Source of the DNA: Madurella fahalii
Taxonomy: Eukaryota > Ascomycota > Sordariomycetes > Sordariales
NCBI GenBank assembly: GCA_029876055.1
Contig: CM056877.1
Coordinates: forward strand, 4,960,001 to 5,024,000
Reading direction: 5' to 3'
Length of the DNA: 64,000 nt
The notes under the pieces: model-generated
The model's input: the letters and a program-made list of their open reading frames with translations, nothing else
Databases searched by the model: none
What the model was told of the DNA's origin: nothing
Shown here: piece by piece, positions 11,000 through 21,857 of the stretch
How positions within the stretch are numbered: the stretch's first letter is position 1
Layout of the letters: every line of letters begins with the position of its first letter
Made by a program: the position numbers and the translations under genes

Positions 11000-13656
11000 C
11001 CTGAGAGGCTGGAACCGAGTGTATCTGTTCGCGGTGTTGGCGCTTTCAAGACGTGGGATCTAGACTCTTGCCGCCAAGAGGCAGGTGCGCCGAGTCGATG
11101 AGGTCTGGAGGATGCAGAGTTGAAAGAGAAACACGTTTTTGACGCGCCACTCCATTGAGGTACTACATATATTCCCATGTCGGTTTTCCGTGGCAATTAA
11201 TATGGCTGGCTATTATTCTGCTTGCAGACCCGGCCTGGACCAATCTGGGGATTGGCGGTCAAATGCCGACCAAAACTCGGCCGGATGAGCGCTTGGCAGA
11301 TACCCTGCCCATGCGGAGAAAGTGCATGCGGTTCGTCGATTTTTGGCGGACGGACGGTTATCTCGATGTCTTCAGGCTGTTGGAGAAGGGCGCCAAGCGG
11401 GGGACCGAGCGGGGGCGGCGGACCCGGTCATCCCCGGATCTGGGTCACGCACAGTACTACGAGAGTGCATGATACATTGGGTGTGCGGAGCCTGTGAAGA
11501 GTAACGGCTGAAAAGAGGGCTAATACTGCCGGCCGTGGAGCCAAACAAGTCCCTGTCACCACGTATGGTTTGCAGGTTTCCGCACGAGGGTAACATCTCC
11601 CGCACCACGACGGCGCTATCTCTCGTCAGCTCCAATGTCCCCCAACTCGGTAAGCCTGGAAGCCGGGGCAGCCAGGGCAGCCAGACCAGCAAGTCCGTGC
11701 GACAGCCACCCGAAGCCCTGGGACTGAACAGGCAGTTAGAGACGAGCTTGGCTCTACGGTTGAGACCTGAAGGCCGTCTTTGCTGGGCTTTGCTTGTGGG
11801 ACCGTCAGGGGCCCGGAGCCTGGGGGGTCTCCTCGGGTTGCAGAAGTCGGTCCGAGATCTAGGTCCGAAATTGACCGTAGAAGAGCGCGGTGATCCGCGC
11901 CATTTCAGTGATTCACACTCGGAATCGCGCTGCGGTATCGACGCTAAGATGTCAGACCTGTGCTAATAAGTTTCTGCAGCGTCCCCCGATAGTGGGAGGC
12001 GGTGAGACAGGCCCGTCCATGGTTGTGAATGGTAATCAATGCCGCCACTCAAAGTTCAACCACGTAGGACGGCCCCGCGGTGATAGAGGAATATTGGCTC
12101 CAGTGCGGTAGTCGGGCTCCACTAGCAGATGGCACGATGATTAGATTCTGCTTGGTCTTCCGAGTTGTGGCTCCAAAAGCGTCGAGAACTCGGAGCATAG
12201 AGACACAGTGTTGTCAAACCATCCTCAACAGACCAGCACCTTAGTACCTTGATGTCTAAGACATGTCAGCACACCTATGGTTGGCTAGTGGAGCAGGCGT
12301 ACCAAGGTAGTAATTGCTGTAAAGGTGCTGAGTGAGTACCGAAAAAGTCTGTTCAACATGTGGAAAGCTAGAAACATGCTGGACATGGATGGAGGAGACG
12401 AGCGTTGGGAAGAGTATTACCCGCCCGCAAAGTGGACTTTTGGAGATGGCGCAAGCTGGGTTTTGGGAGCAAGGCCATTAGGGCGCTCTTTTCGTCTCGC
12501 AAACATTCTTCGTTTAGCACTACTTGATAAATGTATCGAGAACCAAAGGTCTCCGGCTCTAGTTAGCGACGTTATATTAGACAACAAGGCATGCACAAAT
12601 CATCCCCACATCCGAATAAAGCATCTCCGGGGCAATTATGAACCATGGTGCGCAGCATGCCTGCTGCTTTCCTCGGGCGCGTCTTCGATATTTCCGAGTA
12701 AACCTATCCATAAGTCCAACTATCGAGGCGTGGCCACCTCGGTCAACCGGTATATGGGACCGTTAGAGTGTTACTCAGGTTGAAACCTAGACTTACTTGG
12801 TCAGGGGCGGGACGGAAGCGGGTAGCCTCCTGGCTGTCAGGCGGCAATCTCCGGTAGCAGCTAACATCGCACGGCATCAAGACGCAGATTAGGGCTGTAA
12901 CACCGAGTGGGACCGGGCGGAGAGGAGCCGGCGAGAGTTGTCTTAGCTCACCCGCATGCGTTTGAGCAAGGTTTAACTCTCGAATTGGTGCTAGGCCAAT
13001 GAGTGTCGATGGCCTGGAGGTTGTTGTGATTGAGCAAGTAAATGCAGTCACCGTTATTGCCAGACAAAACCCACCTTATGCCTAGGTCTTATATGCGGCC
13101 GAGGGTTGTGCGGTCAGTGGATTAGCCGTATCTATTGAGCGTTGACCGCTTGTTCACTCTGAACGACGTGTTAATACGGTGGCTGGCGGCACGCTGCAAC
13201 GGCTCTCTGCGTTGGCATGGCCGTTGTGTAACTAGTTTAGGGCACACAGCAGCATCGAATATCACAGATAAGTGATACGGCCAATCTAAACGGGCCGCTC
13301 GGTGAAATCAGGGGAACGATGAAGGCACCGCTGGGGGGGCTTGAGGGCCATTACAGTGGCCGTGTGGGTGTACAACCTGGACTGCACCCTATGTAGGAGA
13401 ATAGCGAGTCCTAGTATGGCTGGGCAGATGAAAAAGAAGAAGCCGAGCCACCTTTGCACATCCGAACCCTTCCATAATGATTGTCCATTCACCCAACCTA
13501 CAACAGACCCTGGGCACGCCTCTCTCCCTGCAGTTTAACTAACCAACCAGCATCAAGCTTCGGAAACATCGTTCGAACCCGGCTCCTCTTTGTGGATGGA
13601 GCCATCCTTCGCTACTTGTGTCCGCATCAGCACTACGTACAAGCCATCACGCAACT
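11000..13656. other. gene-poor intergenic region
   Basis: About 2.7 kb with no recognisable gene. ORFs at 11155-11472, 11535-11966 and 12325-12783 were read through; none has a known motif, credible introns or a signal peptide. The first 400 bp probably form the transporter promoter. Confidence 0.5.
11397..11414. promoter_or_regulatory. paired CreA/CRE-1-like sites
   Basis: GCGGGG occurs at 11397-11402 and again at 11409-11414. Both match the SYGGRG consensus of the fungal carbon-repression factor CreA/CRE-1 and are 12 bp apart, about 400 bp upstream of the sugar transporter start. Closely spaced pairs are typical of functional sites, but GC-rich DNA produces such matches by chance. Confidence 0.3.
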
Positions 13657-15501
13657 ATGTCGTTCTTATGCGAACCCCCCGTCCTTCCGGGGTCTCCCGG
13701 CAACCGATATGGCTTTTCCGCGAGGCTGCACTGTTCCAATTTCGGGGTCTTAAGCTCTCGGCCAACCATCAAAGAAGTTCCCGCTAGAGCGGACACTTCC
13801 GTTTCGAACCCAAGTTCTAATCTGACGCCACTTCCGATTCTCGAGTTCTCGGAGTTCCCCCAACCGCTTGAGCTACCGGAATATCCTGACCCTTCGTCGC
13901 TGATAGCCGTATCGGGTCTTCCCAAGTCTCTTACGGCACCTAGTTGCGGCCAGGTTCTAACCCCTATTGGAAAACGCCCGCAGGCCCGTCTCGTAGTACC
14001 CGGAAACCCAGCCGACTGGGAGGCAAGAAAGCACATCATCCAGGACCTTTACATGGACAGGAATCTCATCCTAAACGAAGTCATCGACATAATGCTGAGA
14101 GAGCACCAGTTCAAAGCAACGTGCGTGACTGACCTTGAATAACGTCTGAACCTACGGGTCCTCGTCAATGACTGACAAGACTGGTATCCTAGCGCGAGAA
14201 TGTACAAGGGACAGTTTGCGAAATGGGGGTGGACAAAGTACAACAAGTCAGGCAAGCCCGGCTCGACGAAACCGACAAAAGCCAAGACAGCGAGAAAGAA
14301 ATGTACCGAAGCCAATGTGCAAGGAGCGACAATCTGCAGACAAACACCGCATCTCCCCCAAACTACACAGGCCCAATTCGTTCGGCTCCTCCACTTCAGT
14401 GGGGCAGATCGAGAGATGCAATTGACTTTGGGTGCATACGCAGCTTTAATTTCTCACTGGTCTGAGCGGGAGACACCCTGGAAGGCTGAATTTCCAGGGG
14501 AAACACTGGACGGCTTGGATGGCCAACTCCACAGATCGCTACAGCAGAAGAACTCGATCCTCCAGCAGGTCAGAGCTTCCTTGGAGCACTTCTGCGGACG
14601 CCGCACGAAACTGGGTGGCGAGATGCTCCGCCACGCTTTCTTGGAGATTGAACACGCTCTCACAGAAGGGCTTGACATTGAGGCAGTATGGGATTGCTGT
14701 CTAGCAGTACCTCAACTCGTCTTGTCGATGGGATGGACGGATATGTTCTCCATCTTCGCTGGCTACCTCCACCAATTCACCAGCATCAAGCTCTCAAACC
14801 ACCCGATCAACAAGATTGCCGAAAGTCTCCATAAGCTCTCGCATCACCAAGATACGGCGTACTGTCTGCTGCGGATGTACGTTACTCGGGGGTGGGAGAT
14901 CTGGATCGAGCGGGTCACCGCAGTGCGAGGCCAACAAGACGACCTCACCGTCCACCTCAAGCGTGGATACATCACTCTCATGAATCCGGAGCCTAAGATG
15001 ACCGAAACTCTTGTTCCCGACTTCTGCCAGGCAGTGAAGCAGTCGCTGGCCACGCGTGGCACGTTCGCGACAACCAGCCGCATGCTGGAGCTCGAGCACC
15101 TGCTGGTGCGCATGTATCTCCCTCTTTTCACGCCCGAGTCGGCGACGCGAGCGAACCGGATGCTTACAGCACTGGTCCGGCGAATCGAGGACAATCCCAG
15201 GAACAAAGGCCTGCCGGTGACCGAGTGGCATTTCCTGGATCGATATTTGGTATTCAGTGCGAACTACTTCATGGCGTCCGTTGCCGAGTACAACGGCGAG
15301 ACGGCCAAGGCGGCAGTGTATCGTAAAAAGAGCCTTGACACGCCCAAGGACTTATTTTGGTTACAGACGGCCCTGGTTACTGAGCAGCGTCTGCAGCTGG
15401 CGGGATACCACGAAGAGGCCAACGAAATTATGGAGGAGCGGCTAAAGGTGCAATCCCAGCACAACTGTACTGAGCTACGGGCCTGGCTGACCAGTTCATA
15501 G
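13657..15501 (+). CDS. Clr5-domain protein
   Basis: Exons 13657..14120 and 14193..15501 give 590 aa. The 72-nt intron (GTGCGT donor, CTAG acceptor) falls inside the domain and joins REHQFKAT to ARMYKGQFAKWGWTKY. The segment at about 118-171 is a Clr5 domain: PADWEARKHIIQDLYM at its start and the invariant FAKWGWTKY at its end. The Clr5 domain was named for a fission-yeast silencing factor and is very common in filamentous ascomycete proteins of unknown role. A Lys-rich basic stretch (about 172-195) follows and could bind nucleic acid. The remaining 390 residues look helical, without a domain I recognise. The roughly 115 residues before the domain are Pro/Ser-rich, so the start is plausible but not certain. 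Confidence 0.82.
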
Positions 15502-15776
15502 GAGAGAGTACGGCTGAATTCAGCACGCGTTGAAGAGCTAGTTTGACCTCAGTCCATCAGTTCGTTGAGGGACTGTTACATCTCAGAATGACTCCATAGC
15601 AAAGGATAGGTACCTCGAAGTCGTTGCATTACCAGTCTGAATCATACGCACTGCCATTTGTGTTTGTGTGCGCATTTATAGGATATACCGTGTGAGACCG
15701 ATATCATAGTTTCCATCAGCTCAGGGTCTTATTGCGTTGTAGAGGGACTTTTCTTAACCAACCCCCGCTATACACA

Positions 15777-15938
15777 TAAAAAAAGAGAGAGAGAGAGAGA
15801 GAGAGAAGAAAAGGAAAAATGAAAAAGGAAAAAAAGAAAAGGAAAAAAGAAACAAAGAAAGAAAGAAAGAAAGAACGAAAAGAAAAGGGAAAAAGAAAAA
15901 AAGAAAAGAAAAAAAAGGAAAATAGAGTAGTGTCAGAA
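15777..15938 (+). repeat. polypurine (GA/GAAA) tract
   Basis: About 160 nt of almost uninterrupted purines on the plus strand. It begins with A7 and a run of GA dinucleotides, then continues as imperfect GAAA and GGAAAA units with only a few pyrimidine interruptions. Such homopurine DNA can adopt triplex (H-DNA) structures. It lies about 275 nt downstream of the Clr5-protein stop codon. Confidence 0.9.
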
Positions 15939-16303
15939 GAGAAAGAAGAGACAGGTTAGGTGAAAGGTAGTAACTAAAATATACCTGTCGATCTAACTTT
16001 ATCCCTTCCGCTTCTGCTAAATGGAAAGCGCAGGAGCATGACGGAGATGAACACAAGAGCTAAAGACTACGTCTGGCTTTCCAATCAACCGCGGCGTTGT
16101 CGGCTCAGAGGCAAGCGGTTTCTTCTCGGCGAAGTCAATACTCAGCGTGTGTAATGTTATGATCCTTGAGACCTCATGAGCTGTGTGGTTCATATCTAAT
16201 TTCGCTGAGCTTTTAATAATACCCCCCTAAAGCACTCTGTAGTCAGGGTGTATATATTGATATGAATGGGATATTCTACGTGTGGTAGACAACTGAGTAT
16301 TGA

Positions 16304-16327
16304 TTTTTTTTTTTTAAAAAAAAAAAA
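16304..16327. repeat. T12A12 inverted homopolymer
   Basis: Twelve T are followed directly by twelve A, a perfect 24-nt self-complementary element in gene-free DNA. It could terminate transcription or mark slippage. No flanking duplication was recognised. Confidence 0.85.
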
Positions 16328-16934
16328 CATTATTCATTTTGAAACGCAATGCCCTGCGATGATGAACACTGATATAATTGGTCCGAGTTCCTTTCCGAAT
16401 ACAAAATGCTCGGATTTACCCCAACTAGATACCTTAGCCCGTTTAGACCACTGACTTGCCGCCGCGTATTCAAGCTCCGTTCCGGCCGACGGCCCCGCAT
16501 GATCCGCACTTGTCGGCCTCCGATCAAACTTTTGAGACTTTGTCCTGGGCCATGAACAGACTTTCCGAATAAACTTCCCGCGCAGAACCTTAAAGATTAC
16601 GCTGTCGCGCGGCTACGATGGTCATATTCCCGATTGAATGGGGCAAAAACCCTATGGTCTGCGCTGTGCACCACTCGGTGAGATTGCCGGCAGATGGAGT
16701 AGAAAAGGGAAGGTCGCCCGGCCACGGGCCTACGGCATTCATCAACAACGTCGCACGAGTGCTACACTGTGGTTGCCGCCCTTTCGTATATTACCCGGGA
16801 CACGAAAATAGCAGTGATGTGGCAATCACTTGATACGGAGCATGCTTTAATTCGCCGCTGCTACCCCCTTCTAGACCAATTGAAGGCTTCGAAGCAAAGT
16901 CACCAAAGCGGCTGAGTTTGAGCTGAGTGTGTAT

Positions 16935-16960
16935 GCGCGCGCGCGCGTGTGTGTGTGTGA
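16935..16960. repeat. alternating CG then TG microsatellite
   Basis: A strictly alternating purine-pyrimidine run, (GC)n followed by (GT)n, about 110 bp upstream of the membrane-protein ATG at 17072. Alternating CG/TG runs favour Z-DNA under negative supercoiling. Function here is conjectural. Confidence 0.8.
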
Positions 16961-17071
16961 CGGCTTGCCCCGGTATTTCTCCCAAATCGAACCCCTATCT
17001 GCCCAACGTCTCAGCAAATCCGATGTGAATGTTATTGCCGCACATCGACTCGGCGACAACCCGGCAGGACG

Positions 17072-19243
17072 ATGGAATTCACTAGGAATACCGGAATCCT
17101 TCAGAGAAGGGTGCTGTCCGAACCACGAGATGAAGCCCCTACAAAGGATTCCAGTTCCAGGGAAATATGGCCCCTGACCACGCTTTGGGTCTTTACAGCC
17201 ATTTTCAGCACCCTCTATTGCGTCTACATCTACAAGAGCCTGCTCAGCGACAACCCGCAAATCGGCAGCCTTCTGCCGTCTGCTTCGGACACAAATCTTG
17301 TCGTCTCGATCCTCTCGCAGGTTCTCGGCAACACGTTCGAGGTCCTGCTCATGGGCGCCTTTGACGTCCTGCGTTGGCAGTTGGCGTCGACCGGCTCAGG
17401 CGTCTCGGCAACGACCTTCTTCCAGCTTAGCAGTTCAACGCAGTGGATTCCCGTCTTCTTCCTGACTATGACAAAATTATCAAGCGGCTGTATTGGTATA
17501 ATAAGGTATTGCATCATTGCATGTTGAGCTAAACATCATATCGTTGTGTTCTTCTCGACTAACTCGGGGAACTCAAGACTTCTCGTGCCCGTATTCGGAC
17601 TCTACTTTGGATCCATATTAAAATGTCATCTTTCCCCCTCTCGTTGCGTGCTATCTTAGAATATCAAATAACTGATTCCCCTTTATTTTCCCGATGCAGA
17701 TCGAGCGGAATTCGTATACTACTTCAGGGAGACGGCCGAACGCACCCAAGTTTTCGCAGGCTCCAGCGCTCCGCTCGACGAGGCCCTTCTTGCCGTGATT
17801 CCGCCGTCGTACTTGGGAGTCTTCTTCATGTCGTGGATTCCGACTTTGCTCGACGTCCCCAAATATGCAGCACCCACGCCCATAGCCGACTGCGGGGCAA
17901 ACTGCACGTCAGTTTTCCTCCCAGGCGGAGTCGAGACGGTGCGGAAAATCGCCCCATTTCTGAACATGACATTGATGGAAGGCGGCACATTCCGCAACTC
18001 GGAGACGATCCAGATACAGAACGCTCCCGGCGTACTCCTCCGCTTTGACAATCTGCCACCGAGCTTCGACTTTGACCGGACACGCGAGTGCCATACCTAC
18101 GGGCAACACAACAATGACACGCTACAGATCTGCATGAAGCCGGTCAACGACTCTCTCGCGGTTGGTGTGTAACCAAAACAGGCAATGATCCCGGTGAACT
18201 AGTTAGTTACGCTACTGACACGCTCTCGAGGCTGGGCTGCTTGCCCCACGGTCTTGTACCAACGGTCCCTCTGCGCCTCCAACACGACCTGGCTCCAATC
18301 GGACCCGCTCGCCACAGCCGTGCTCATGACGCGCTACAAGCAGTACGCCACGACCGCCTACAACGGCGTCGACTTCTCCATCCTCGACGTCTCCCCGACC
18401 TCGGCTCCGATCCGCGAGACGCTCAACGCAACCACCTACCTCGCCATCTTCTCCAAGCTCTTCCACCCGCCCTCGCTCGAGGCCGGCAGCAGCCCCAACG
18501 ACGTCTCGGTCATCAAGTCGGTCACCTACGGCGTGACCTGGCTGATCCGCCTCTACGAGGACGTCTTCCCGGACGACTCCCACTCGCCCCTCTCCCACCT
18601 CCGCAACTTCCTCGCCATCCCCCAGCAGTTCATGGTCACCTGCTTGCAATTCGCAAACTACAGCGTCCCCGCCGAGATGATCGAGCTGATGGGGGGCCGC
18701 TTTGCGCTGCCGGATGACATGCAGACGGTGGCGGTGAAGGGCCAGTCGAGGACGAGGTTCTTGGCTGTGGGGTGGGTGGTGTGGGTGTACATTGCCAGCG
18801 CGGCCGTCATGGTCGTGGCCGTGGGCGCGATGATCTTGGGCATGGTGTTGAGGAAGGAGGGGATACTGGCCTCAACGGGGTTCGTCGAGATTGATATGGC
18901 GGCAAGGTTCCAGCAGGCCTGGGAGGATCGCGGCGGTGAGGGGGATGGGATGGCGGCGATGCGGGAGCTGGGGAGGGCCAAGGAGCTGCAGGCGGCCTTG
19001 ACGTCGTCGTTTGGTGTAGCGAGAGAATTGAGAAGGAGGCAGATTCGGGTCGTGTCGCTCGGACGTTCTGAAGTTTATCAGGGGTTTGAGCCGGAACGAC
19101 CACGCAGCTTTGAGAGGTTTGCGTTCCAAGAGGGATTGCGCGACGGGCGCCGCGATGAGAGCGGTGTCTGGCCCGACATGGTGGTAAGGTCGGATACGTA
19201 CGAGACAACGATTGAGAGTCCCGGCACCAAGCCCAAATGGTAA
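17072..19243 (+). CDS. fungal multi-pass membrane protein
   Basis: Four exons, 17072..17505, 17578..17624, 17700..18164 and 18231..19243, give 652 aa; all phases agree. N-terminal membrane segments are at LWVFTAIFSTLYCVYIYKSL, near the VSILSQVLGNTFEVLLMGAF segment, and at LLVPVFGLYFGSILK. The phrase DVLRWQLASTGSGVSATTFF is a hallmark of a large fungal-specific family of polytopic proteins. A long loop (about 160-500) has Cys residues and many N-glycosylation sequons (NCT, NMT, NNDT, NTT), so it is probably extracellular. A last membrane segment near VAVGAMILGMVL precedes a roughly 130-residue cytosolic tail. The molecular role of the family is unknown. The second intron donor (GTCATC) is weak. 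It converges with the F-box gene with only 69 bp between stops. Confidence 0.82.
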
Positions 19244-19312
19244 CGGTGCCGTGCTGTAAGTAATACCATACATGTATTTGACCCGCCCTGATCATTTACT
19301 GTGGTGACCTTG

Positions 19313-20789
19313 CTAGACACAGCCCGCTCTGAACTCCTCCCTTGTGACTATCGGTTCGTTGTACAAGAGCTGGATTCCTGAAGGGAGGAGTTCTCCGGCG
19401 ACCTTGCCCATGCGATCCCAGGGATATTCCAGAGGGGCGTCCAAGCCGCCCATAAGCGTTGAGTTTACCCCCATCCCAATGCTGCGCCTAGTAGTTGCTT
19501 CTGGGGCAAATTTTGTGATGAGGATTTTGCGCAGCGGAACCTTGCGGGTTATAGCACCGTTCGCAAGTTTGCGTAGAAAGTCTTCCTCCTGCTGTTGGAA
19601 GTCATCAAGATACAGTTGCCGTTGATCTTGGGCGTCAAACATCCACTCAAACGTCTGAAGACGGGGCGCCAAGAGGTTCGCCTCGCCTTCGCCCGACCCG
19701 GTCGCCCAGTACGATAGGCTCAGAAACGTCAAGCGCTCGAATGGGTTGAAGCTTACCGCGGTGAGCACTCGGTGTAAGTATGGATGCTGGTTGAAGATGC
19801 TACCGATCCGGATTGATTCCAGTGACAAGGCGTGCGGAACGAGGCAGCCCCACACAGATTGCAAATCGAGATGGTGATATCCAAGTCGGTTCATTCCGAG
19901 GAGAGTGAATCTCTCAAGTTTTTCTGGCCAACTCATCAACTCGACGAAGTAGTCCAGCCAGTCTTGGAAGTCACTGATCCAGAGTTCGGTGAACGGGCCC
20001 CGGCCTTTACAAGTTGCATCCTAGTACACCAATCAACAATAAAGTCATGGCGGGAAAATACTTCATCGCAAAGGAAGTATGGATAGGCAAAGGGCCATTT
20101 ACCCTTGGGCGGATCCAGCCAGTTGTTCCATCGCTCCGGGACTTGGATAGCCCAGTCAACTTCAGCTCCTTGATGCTCGAACTGATCCTGTCTCTCAGCG
20201 CCGTGAGCATGACATCTCCAGGCATCCCATTCAAGACGAGTCGTTCCAGACGAGGCATATTGGCACAGGCTGCGGTAAGGCAGGTGGCGTAAGCGCTAGA
20301 TCGACAGCCTCCCGGCACCTCGCGGATGCGCAGACTCTTGGTGTAGGTGAACCAGGTAACAAGATCAGCGGCTACGTCTAAGAGTTTGGAACCGACGTCA
20401 ACAGCAGAGGCGCGTAGGTCAAACACCAAGCCTCGGCACATCAACCCGAGGCTTCGGTTGTTTTTGATGCTGCGGTGGAGCAGCATCATCGACTTACGGA
20501 GAACAGATGTGTATATAGCGCTGTTGAGCAGTTCAGGGAAAGGAGGTTCGATGACATCTCCGAGAATGATGGTTGAGTATAAGACCGGCATGGCAAGGAG
20601 ATGGAACCGGCGGCAAACCAGCGTCATGGCCCAGTGATCTGCATAGAGGTCCTGGAACATATACTGATCGGCGTTGTCCGGCCAGGCTGCCACCGTCTCG
20701 ATGATCTCGGCTAGAACCTCGTTGGGAAGACGGAAGATGAAGCAATGTCGCGGCCGTGTGCCGTCGTGGGTTCGGCTAGGAGAAGGCAT
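19313..20789 (-). CDS. F-box-like protein
   Basis: Exons 20789..20103 and 20020..19313 give 464 aa. The 82-nt intron (GTAAAT donor, CTAG acceptor) is phase 0 and removes an in-frame stop after GVLGCNL. The N-terminus carries an F-box-like segment: FRLPNEVLAEIIETVA, then WAMTLVCRRFHLLAMPVLYS. The rest contains irregular leucine-rich stretches such as MPRLERLVLNGMPGD, IKELKLTGLSK, ERLTFLSLSYW and LQTFEWMFD, which suggest a degenerate LRR-like substrate-binding region. F-box proteins recruit substrates to SCF ubiquitin ligases through Skp1. No substrate can be inferred. The F-box match is moderate because the motif is short and divergent. Confidence 0.8.
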
Positions 20790-21857
20790 GGTCCAACGCC
20801 GGTGAGTGCTGGGCACGATGTTGGCCGCGGTTAGTAGGCACCTTAGGCGCCAAAGTTGATCTTGCGCGTAGTTAATATACGATAAGGCGGCGTCTTACAG
20901 CTGTGGGAGAGCGACGCCTTGGCGACTGTGGCGATTGCAGCCCGGGCTTCTGACCAGGAAGTTGAAGATCGGATACGGATTACTATTAGGCTGCAACTGC
21001 GAAATCTAGTGCTGTGGTATCCTACGTAGGTACTGTACGTAGCGTAGCACAAGTATCTGGCTAAACTCAATTGGGAAGATGTGCATTACGGGGCCGCGTT
21101 GGGCTGAACCATAGATACCTACCTTACCCACCTACGCCCCTGATTGCTCTGAGAATAGGGCACTGTCCTCTTGCAAACTGTCCTTATTCAGACCACTGTA
21201 TATCATTATTATTATTCATATAGCGTTCTACCCTAAAAGGTATGCCGGAGCACTGTATATTATTGTGCTGTTACTGGGATTGCAAAGTCATGGTGCTTGA
21301 CCCTTGTACCAAACTGCGGGCTTTGAGAATGTGAGTTAAAAGAACCGCACTTCGAGTTAGTGTTGCAAAAGAGTTAGTTTTACTTATTTTTCCTGTTCTT
21401 TTTCGTATTCATTACTAATTGCCCACATAAATGTGCTGTATCTCAGGATATGCACGGCTGTCTCGAATGTGGCAAAATAACTCTTACGTATCTCAGCTCA
21501 AGTGACCGAGTTCATGGGCCAATGGCATACGTTAGCACAACCATTTACATGGCCAAGTTGAACTATTCTGGTGTACGCTATTACGGTTACGGTGAAGTAC
21601 GCTGCGAACCTAATACTAAACCAGAAATGAAACCCGTAGGCCCCGGATGCGGGGTAGGGGTATAAACACGGAACTTTTGAGGTTGCATCATCGACCGGAC
21701 CCCGGCCCTACTCAGCTGCACTAGGGTATGGCAACGAGAGTGCAGACGACTCAACGAGAGCACGATTCGAGTAGCTTTAATATCGCTGCGCAACCCAGTC
21801 TCCTGCAACGCGCGGAATACAGCCTACTACACTCCCATTCCGAGTAAGGCAGTGGCC
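20790..21857. promoter_or_regulatory. divergent region F-box / P450
   Basis: About 1.1 kb between two divergent genes. The part from roughly 21170 to 21440 is visibly AT-rich. No gene is recognised. A TATA-type element for the P450 gene is listed separately. Confidence 0.5.
21661..21666 (+). promoter_or_regulatory. putative TATA box of the P450 gene
   Basis: TATAAA follows a G-rich run and lies about 190 bp upstream of the P450 ATG at 21858. Position and context fit a core promoter; this is inference only. Confidence 0.4.

Larger units (their letters stand above)
15502..17071. other. intergenic region with simple repeats
   Basis: No gene recognised. The region contains a long polypurine tract, a T12A12 inverted homopolymer and an alternating CG/TG tract, each listed separately. 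Its 3' end is the probable promoter of the membrane-protein gene. Confidence 0.55.

Noticed and set aside
12325..12783. 152-aa ORF in the gene-poor region
   Set aside because: No recognisable domain, signal peptide or splice sites, and no orthologue-like motif; kept as unannotated.
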